Below, piece after piece: positions 6,191 through 9,799 of a stretch of DNA of 9,799 nucleotides. Where the stretch lies: positions 1-9,799 of the forward strand of contig JADYZI010000242.1 of the NCBI GenBank assembly GCA_020853255.1, written 5' to 3'. Below the pieces are notes generated by a model. It saw only the letters and a list, made by a program, of their open reading frames with translations. It was not told the origin of the DNA and did not search any database. The stretch's first letter is position 1. Each line of letters opens with the position of its first letter. Both the position numbers and the translations under genes were made by a program. The DNA is from Acidobacteriota bacterium (GTDB lineage: Bacteria; Acidobacteriota; Blastocatellia; Pyrinomonadales; Pyrinomonadaceae).

Positions 6191-6799
6191 CTAAACCGTT
6201 CGCAGTTCTTGGTTTGCGTTCGAGAATACGCGGAATGCGGAACGCAGGAAAAGGCAAACCAATGCGAAGGCTATGATGATGTCCGGCCAACCCGATTGAA
6301 AGAACCAAACCGCACCGGCAGCGACAAAGACCGAGACATTCGAAGCAATATCGTTACGCGAACATTCCCACACCGAACTCATATTCACATCGTCTGTCTT
6401 GTGACGCGTAAGCAGATAAAGGCATATCGAATTCCCGACGACGGCAAGCAAACTTACCACGCCCATTATTTCAAAAATAGGAACCGTCGGAACCATCAGC
6501 TTGTAGATCACCTGTCCGAGCACAACGAGCGCCGCCAGCAGGATCAAACCGCCTTTGAACAAAGCGACCTGAGCCTTAGCCTGAGACGATTTATACACAA
6601 CGTAGAGGCTCAGCCCGTACGTCACCGCATCGCCAAGATTGTCCAGCGAATCAGACAGCAACGCGCTCGAACCCGCATAAATGCCCGCACCGATTCCCGC
6701 CGCAAACATCGCGGCGTTTATCCCAAGCACGATCTTCAACGTCGAACTCTGCTTCTCCCGCAAAGCCTCTATCGCACAATCATCTTCACAACAAGCCAT
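6191..6799 (-). CDS. CDF-type cation transporter with Cys-rich N-terminus
   Basis: The start is taken at the ATG at 6799, giving 202 residues beginning MACCEDDCAIEALREKQ; an in-frame ATG at 6868 would add 23 residues that do not look like part of the family. The short N-terminal Cys/acid cluster (C3, C4, E5, D6, D7, C8) could bind metal on the cytoplasmic side. The membrane domain has ALLSDSLDNLGDAVTYGLSL (TM2, D53-x3-D57) and ECSRNDIASN (TM5, C146-x3-D150). It shares the CDF fold with the transporter at 5272-6063 but lacks that protein's HMA-like domain and is clearly divergent. There is no C-terminal cytoplasmic domain. The gene converges on the ynfA fragment, with 8 bases between stops and no terminator visible. 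No clear Shine-Dalgarno or operator was found upstream. Confidence 0.88.
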   Translation of the reverse strand: MACCEDDCAIEALREKQSSTLKIVLGINAAMFAAGIGAGIYAGSSALLSDSLDNLGDAVTYGLSLYVVYKSSQAKAQVALFKGGLILLAALVVLGQVIYKLMVPTVPIFEIMGVVSLLAVVGNSICLYLLTRHKTDDVNMSSVWECSRNDIASNVSVFVAAGAVWFFQSGWPDIIIAFALVCLFLRSAFRVFSNANQELRTV

Positions 6800-7198
6800 A
6801 ACTACACCAATTTCAGAATAGGTCAATACCCAAACGTTATCAACGAGAGCAACAGCATTACCGCTCATAACGGATCCGATTATCGTTACAGAACCTTATC
6901 GAAGCCGCTCGGGGAAAAGTCTTATCAAGCCTCGCCAGTGTAAATCGCTCCAATAAAAAAATAGCGGATGGCAGCGGCTAGGATATGTTATTATTCTGCG
7001 TGGGAAACAAGGCGGCATTTTTGTTTTTTTTGCCTAGATTTGTATGCGACCGAAACTCTGATACGTTTAGTTGACTTGGTTGCAGGTTGGTTGCAGCGTT
7101 CCTGATCATGGCTTATTAGTGTTGAATCGAGATGGCTGTAACTTGCTGATTCTAAGAGCTTTTGAGCACTTTTGACAAATTATACAAACCTACCTAAA
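6800..7198. other. Gene-free stretch between the CDF gene and the tRNA remnant
   Basis: No convincing coding frame is seen on either strand. It must contain the promoter of the minus-strand CDF gene; TTGACC lies shortly upstream of that start but no good -10 could be paired with it. A 7-base inverted pair, AGCCGCT (6903-6909) and AGCGGCT (6973-6979), is too far apart to mean much. Short direct repeats lie toward the right edge (listed separately). The stretch fits the non-coding border of an integrated element. Confidence 0.6.
7076..7096 (+). repeat. Tandem 10-bp direct repeat, possible integrase arm-type sites
   Basis: TTGGTTGCAG occurs at 7076-7085 and again at 7087-7096, an 11-base period, or about one helical turn. 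A second, shorter pair, CTTTTGA, occurs at 7159-7165 and 7169-7175. Both lie within about 125 bases of the tRNA-derived attachment remnant. Tyrosine integrases bind short direct repeats in element DNA next to the crossover core, so that role is a reasonable inference; chance is not excluded. Confidence 0.45.
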
Positions 7199-7247
7199 TC
7201 GCTTGGGGTGCGAGAGGTCGTGAGTTCAAATCTCGCCGTCCCGACCA
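7199..7247 (+). tRNA. tRNA-Pro(GGG) 3' half, probable attachment-site remnant
   Basis: From the anticodon stem onward the sequence folds as a tRNA: anticodon stem TCGC/GCGA (7199-7202 with 7210-7213), 7-base loop TTGGGGT with anticodon GGG at 7205-7207, variable bases AGGTC, T arm GTGAG-TTCAAAT-CTCGC (7220-7236), 3' acceptor strand CGTCCCG (7237-7243), discriminator A and encoded CCA (7245-7247). The matching 5' half is missing: no CGGGACG acceptor strand or D arm lies upstream. Integrative elements that enter a tRNA gene restore the full gene at one end and leave just such a 3' copy at the other. The orientation places the element to the left and the original downstream chromosome, including the tRNA terminator, to the right. 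Confidence 0.85.
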
Positions 7248-7254
7248 ATAAACA

Positions 7255-7292
7255 CGGGGCTTTCGAAGAAATTCGAAAGCCTTGTTTTTTTT
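7255..7292 (+). terminator. Rho-independent terminator behind the tRNA-Pro 3' half
   Basis: A perfect 10-bp stem GGCTTTCGAA/TTCGAAAGCC (7258-7267 with 7272-7281) with a GAAA loop is extended by two G-U pairs and one C-G pair, and followed by eight T residues (7285-7292). It starts eight bases after the CCA end, so it is the natural terminator of the original tRNA-Pro gene. Confidence 0.93.
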
Positions 7293-7399
7293 CGCCTGAT
7301 CACAACGGTTGAATGCTGGCATTCAGAAAGTTCTGCCTAATGGCCGAGTTGGGATCGCGTCGGAGAACTTCCCGTTTTCGAAGCCGTCTTGGAATTTTT

Positions 7400-8590
7400 C
7401 TAGGCGATCGTGATGTTTGAGACGACGCGTTGGATCTTTCCGTCGGCGCTTGGAGCGTCAGGCTTTAGGCCGACTGTAAGGGATGAGTAGAGCCCAAGGC
7501 ATTGGGCGAAAGTTACATAGGGCAGAGCTAAATAGTCGTCGGCGAGAGTTGAAAGCGGAAGGGTGATCGCGGTATCGGCAATCGAGCTTAGGTCCGGCGA
7601 GTCGGGGCCGATTGCGAGTATTGAACCTGCCGCATTTTTCGCACGCACGTCCTCCAATAGGCCGAGTTCGATCTTCCGTTTGGCCCGGTCGTTCGAGAGG
7701 AAGCCGACCAGGAGCGAGCTTTTGTTGAGCCACGAAAGCGGGCCATGCCTGAGGCCCAGGAACGATTCCGCCATCGTCGAGTGAAATCCGCCCGAGAGTT
7801 CGAGTACCTTCAGAGCACTTTCATCTGCGACGGCCTTGAGAGGGCCGCTGCCGAGGAAACAGACTCGTTCGAAACGTTTTGCAGCGATCTTGCTTCCGAT
7901 GTCGGCAACCTCGCCAAGGTGCTCTGCCACGATCGCGGATATCGTTGAAACAACGCCCTCAAATTCGGTTAGGTTTTGGATGTGAGCAAGGCATTGGCCG
8001 GCAAGGATCATATTTGTAAACGAACTCGTCATCGCAAGCCCGCGATCGTTCGTTTTGTCATCAAGTACGACGCATAAGGCGTTGGGCCTGCCGGCCGCAA
8101 ACTCCCTTGCCATTTTGCCGTCTTTGCTGCACGTAACAATAAGATGAGCGATCTGCGGATAGCGATCGATCGCTGCATCGAGCACCTTAACACCCTCGAA
8201 GCTATCGCCCGAACGTGAGAACGACACCCACAATTCGCGTCCTGCGTCTGATCTCGACTCGATCATTGCGTCCATCTCAGTAAGAAGATCGGTGCTCGGA
8301 ATAGCGCAGACGGGCTCCTTCCATATTCTATTGATCAGAGGAGCCACTGCTCTGCCGATATAATCCGAAGTTCCAGCCCCGACGAGCGTGACCGCCGCCG
8401 GCTTATGGGCGTCGAGAAAGGCGAGGATCTCACGCTGCTTTGAACTTACGATCCGGAATGTTTCGAGCCAGGTTTCCGGCTGCTGGGCGATCTCGGATGG
8501 TGTGAACTCAAGGCCTAGATCTGCCTTCGCGGCTGGCGATAGACGAAGTATATCTTCGAAGCTGAGTTGTTCAGGCGGTAAATTTACCAT
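7400..8590 (-). CDS. agaS: AgaS-like SIS-domain sugar-phosphate isomerase/deaminase
   Basis: The ATG at 8590 is preferred (396 residues): GGAGG lies upstream (8602-8606, complement) with an 11-base gap, while the longer frame would need a TTG at 8620. The protein has two SIS domains. The first has VGAGTSDYIGRA (70-81) and SFSRSGDS (123-130), the sugar-phosphate loop. The second has FLGSGPLKAV (245-254), ESALKVLEL and the E275 to LRHGP (280-284) motif typical of AgaS. E. coli AgaS (384 residues) converts galactosamine-6-phosphate to tagatose-6-phosphate with release of ammonia. The divergent kinase and aldolase genes would complete that route. The exact substrate is inferred from family and context. 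A glucosamine-6-phosphate-type deaminase activity is the main alternative. Confidence 0.88.
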   Translation of the reverse strand: MVNLPPEQLSFEDILRLSPAAKADLGLEFTPSEIAQQPETWLETFRIVSSKQREILAFLDAHKPAAVTLVGAGTSDYIGRAVAPLINRIWKEPVCAIPSTDLLTEMDAMIESRSDAGRELWVSFSRSGDSFEGVKVLDAAIDRYPQIAHLIVTCSKDGKMAREFAAGRPNALCVVLDDKTNDRGLAMTSSFTNMILAGQCLAHIQNLTEFEGVVSTISAIVAEHLGEVADIGSKIAAKRFERVCFLGSGPLKAVADESALKVLELSGGFHSTMAESFLGLRHGPLSWLNKSSLLVGFLSNDRAKRKIELGLLEDVRAKNAAGSILAIGPDSPDLSSIADTAITLPLSTLADDYLALPYVTFAQCLGLYSSLTVGLKPDAPSADGKIQRVVSNITIA

Positions 8591-8732
8591 CTTTAGGGCG
8601 GCCTCCGAAGACAATATCAAAAACAGGTTCTGGAGAATTGCTTGTTCGCTTTAAGTCTCTATAATATATTACGCTTTTCAGATTTGCCGAAAGTGATGTA
8701 ACTAAAATCTAGACACAGACGGGGAGACAGCT
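8591..8732. promoter_or_regulatory. Divergent promoter region between agaS and the PfkB kinase gene
   Basis: The A/T-rich centre contains a consensus -10 hexamer TATAAT on the plus strand (8660-8665). The best -35 candidate, TTGCTT (8638-8643, 16-base spacer), is poor. The complement of the same stretch offers TATATT-like elements for agaS. No clear operator dyad is visible, so the controlling regulator is unknown. Confidence 0.45.
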
Positions 8733-9674
8733 GTGGCGAAATCCAACGACATTGTCGTGATCGGTGAGTTGAATGTTGACCTTATCGCTTCGGGCGTACG
8801 CACGGGACCGGTATTAGGCAGCGAGGTTCTTGCGGACGATTTCAACATTGCGCTTGGAAGCGCTTCGGCGATCTTCGCCTGTGGAATTGCACGTCTTGGA
8901 CACTCGGTTACCTTTGTGAGTCGCATAGGCAATGACGACTTCGGTCATTTTTGCCTTGAGTCTTTGGTAAAACGCGGTGTTGCAACCGATCTGATCGAGA
9001 TCGATGTTCAGTCTAAGACGGGCGTGACCGTTGTAGTGAGTACGGCGGAAGATCGGGCGATGGTGACGTTCCTCGGTGCGATCGCGGAACTCTCGCTCGC
9101 GCAGGTGCCTGCGAACGTCTTTCAGGATCACCGCCACCTACATCTTACCTCTTACTATCTCCAGAAAGCTCTGCAAGCGGATTTTCCTCATTTGCTGGCG
9201 GCCGCGAATGCTGCGGGGGCTACGACATCTTTTGATCCGAATTCGGACCCAAGCTTTGGGCGCGACGAGAACGTTCTCTACGTTGCGCGACATACCGACA
9301 TTCTATTTCTTAACGAGGACGAAGCTCGGCTGCTCACCGGCGACAATGATATCGAAGACGCCGGACGACAGCTCAACGAGATTTGTCCGACGGTAGTGAT
9401 CAAGCTTGGGGCAAACGGAGCGATCGGATTTAGGAACGGTGAATCAGAGCGGGTCGAAGGGTTCAAGATCGATGCAGTTGACTCGACAGGCGCCGGCGAC
9501 TCCTTCGCAGCCGGTTTCGTGCACGCCTTTCTTGAAGGCTCGGATCTAAAGAATTGCCTAAAGATAGGGAATGCGTGCGGTGCCTTCTCGGCCTCAAGGC
9601 CAGGCGGAACGGACGGCCAGCCCGATCGCGAGGAACTTGCGAGGTTTTTGATGTACGCGTCGCTGCGTACGTAA
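8733..9674 (+). CDS. PfkB/ribokinase-family sugar kinase
   Basis: It starts with GTG; GGGGAG at 8721-8726 is a good ribosome site six bases before it. The 313-residue protein shows the family order: IGELNVDLIA (10-19) for sugar contact, LGSASAIFACGIARLG (41-56) in place of the usual GG-A-N motif, SRIGNDDFG (63-71), FDPNSDP (167-173), LNEDEARLL (193-201), VVIKLGANGA (221-230), and the ATP/anion-hole motif DSTGAGDSF (250-258) with catalytic D256. It would phosphorylate a sugar or sugar phosphate. Between an AgaS-like isomerase and a class II aldolase, tagatose-6-phosphate kinase (giving tagatose-1,6-bisphosphate) is the best guess. Other PfkB substrates cannot be excluded. Confidence 0.9.
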   Translation: MAKSNDIVVIGELNVDLIASGVRTGPVLGSEVLADDFNIALGSASAIFACGIARLGHSVTFVSRIGNDDFGHFCLESLVKRGVATDLIEIDVQSKTGVTVVVSTAEDRAMVTFLGAIAELSLAQVPANVFQDHRHLHLTSYYLQKALQADFPHLLAAANAAGATTSFDPNSDPSFGRDENVLYVARHTDILFLNEDEARLLTGDNDIEDAGRQLNEICPTVVIKLGANGAIGFRNGESERVEGFKIDAVDSTGAGDSFAAGFVHAFLEGSDLKNCLKIGNACGAFSASRPGGTDGQPDREELARFLMYASLRT

Positions 9675-9697
9675 AGCGGAACTATAAGACATCCGGT

Positions 9698-9799
9698 ATG
9701 CAGCTAACTCCTAGCCGAAATATTCTCGATGATGCACGGGCAAATGGTCGTGCCGTCGCCGCTCTGAATTTTTATAATGCGGAGACTCTGCGGGCCCAT
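9698..9799 (+). CDS. Class II fructose/tagatose-bisphosphate aldolase, N-terminal part
   Basis: The first 34 codons are present and run off the window. NILDDARANGRAVAALNFYN followed by AETLRA matches the start of class II aldolases (the A-V-x-A-x-N-x-Y-N-x-E pattern of Fba, GatY and KbaY). It would cleave tagatose- or fructose-1,6-bisphosphate into two triose phosphates using a metal ion. It begins 23 bases after the kinase stop and is probably in the same operon. The metal-binding histidines lie beyond the window, so Fba and GatY/KbaY cannot be told apart. Confidence 0.82.
   Translation, partial: MQLTPSRNILDDARANGRAVAALNFYNAETLRAH

Larger units (their letters stand above)
1..7247. mobile_element. 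Putative right-hand part of a tRNA-Pro-integrated metal-resistance island
   Basis: The left border is outside the window. Support comes from the tRNA 3' remnant at the right edge, the sharp change from metal-handling genes to sugar catabolism across it, and the broken genes inside (czcA missing, ynfA split). No integrase is present here; it would be expected near the intact tRNA-Pro at the other end. The element type is not determined. Confidence 0.5.

Noticed and set aside
6128..6943. 271-codon plus-strand frame opposite the second CDF gene
   Set aside because: It is the antisense of a clear CDF gene, has a composition rich in Arg, His and Asn, and shows no recognisable domain.
6903..6979. 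AGCCGCT/AGCGGCT inverted pair as an RNA structure or terminator
   Set aside because: Seven bases separated by more than 60 bases, with no T-run, is expected by chance.
7009..7034. GGCA...TGCC around a T-rich stretch as a terminator
   Set aside because: The stem is only four pairs and the T-run lies in the loop rather than after it.
7130..7247. A complete tRNA-Pro gene
   Set aside because: No D arm and no CGGGACG 5' acceptor strand were found upstream of 7199; only the 3' half is present.
7323..7411. Minus-strand frame reading RLEKFQDGFENGKFSDAIPT after the agaS stop
   Set aside because: It looks protein-like but is short, lies in a different frame from agaS, has no start or ribosome site, and agaS already has a normal C-terminus, so it is not needed as a frameshifted extension.
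8591..8620. Ten-residue N-terminal extension of agaS from a TTG
   Set aside because: A rare start codon is needed, while the ATG at 8590 has GGAGG upstream, which lies inside this extension.

Overview
The window looks like the right-hand end of a metal-resistance island in a Gram-negative bacterium, followed by ordinary chromosomal sugar-catabolism genes. The Gram-negative call rests on a TolC-type outer-membrane factor and a periplasmic adaptor. An Acidobacteriota-like host is only a guess from general protein flavour and should not be relied on.

Layout. (1) 1-1791: the 3' end of a TolC/CzcC-like outer-membrane factor overlaps (ATGA) a complete CzcB-type adaptor. The RND pump expected next (czcA) is absent: only a start codon and a few plausible codons follow the adaptor. 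(2) 1788-4372: an ArsR/SmtB metal sensor with a perfect operator over its promoter, a ZIP transporter carrying a large extra periplasmic C-terminal region, and a small RCCPF-motif protein. (3) 4380-6182: a ynfA-family gene is present in two pieces, its N-terminal part at 4380-4541 and its C-terminal part at 6066-6182. Between them sit a short ORF, a SAM methyltransferase and a CDF transporter with an N-terminal HMA-like domain. (4) 6191-6799, minus strand: a second, different CDF transporter converges on that cassette. (5) 6800-7292: about 400 bases without a gene, holding a 10-bp direct repeat, then the 3' half of a tRNA-Pro(GGG) gene and its terminator. A tRNA 3' half without its 5' half is the usual mark left at the distal end of an element integrated into a tRNA gene. 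(6) 7303-9799: divergent agaS-like isomerase (minus) and PfkB kinase plus class II aldolase (plus), a set that fits galactosamine/tagatose-6-phosphate catabolism.

How the genes may work together. The sensor probably represses its own operon with the ZIP gene and the RCCPF gene until a divalent metal (Zn, Cd, Pb or Co class) rises. ZIP proteins move divalent metals across the inner membrane, CDF proteins usually export them, and the adaptor/TolC pair would serve a trans-envelope pump whose motor subunit is missing here.

The main points of interest are the mosaic junctions (lost czcA, split ynfA, tRNA attachment remnant), an adaptor with three exact 38-residue hairpin units each carrying an R-L-S-type tip motif, and the ZIP fusion with an apparently ligand-less cupredoxin-like domain and a His-bearing helical domain. 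No integrase, transposase, CRISPR array or riboswitch was recognised.
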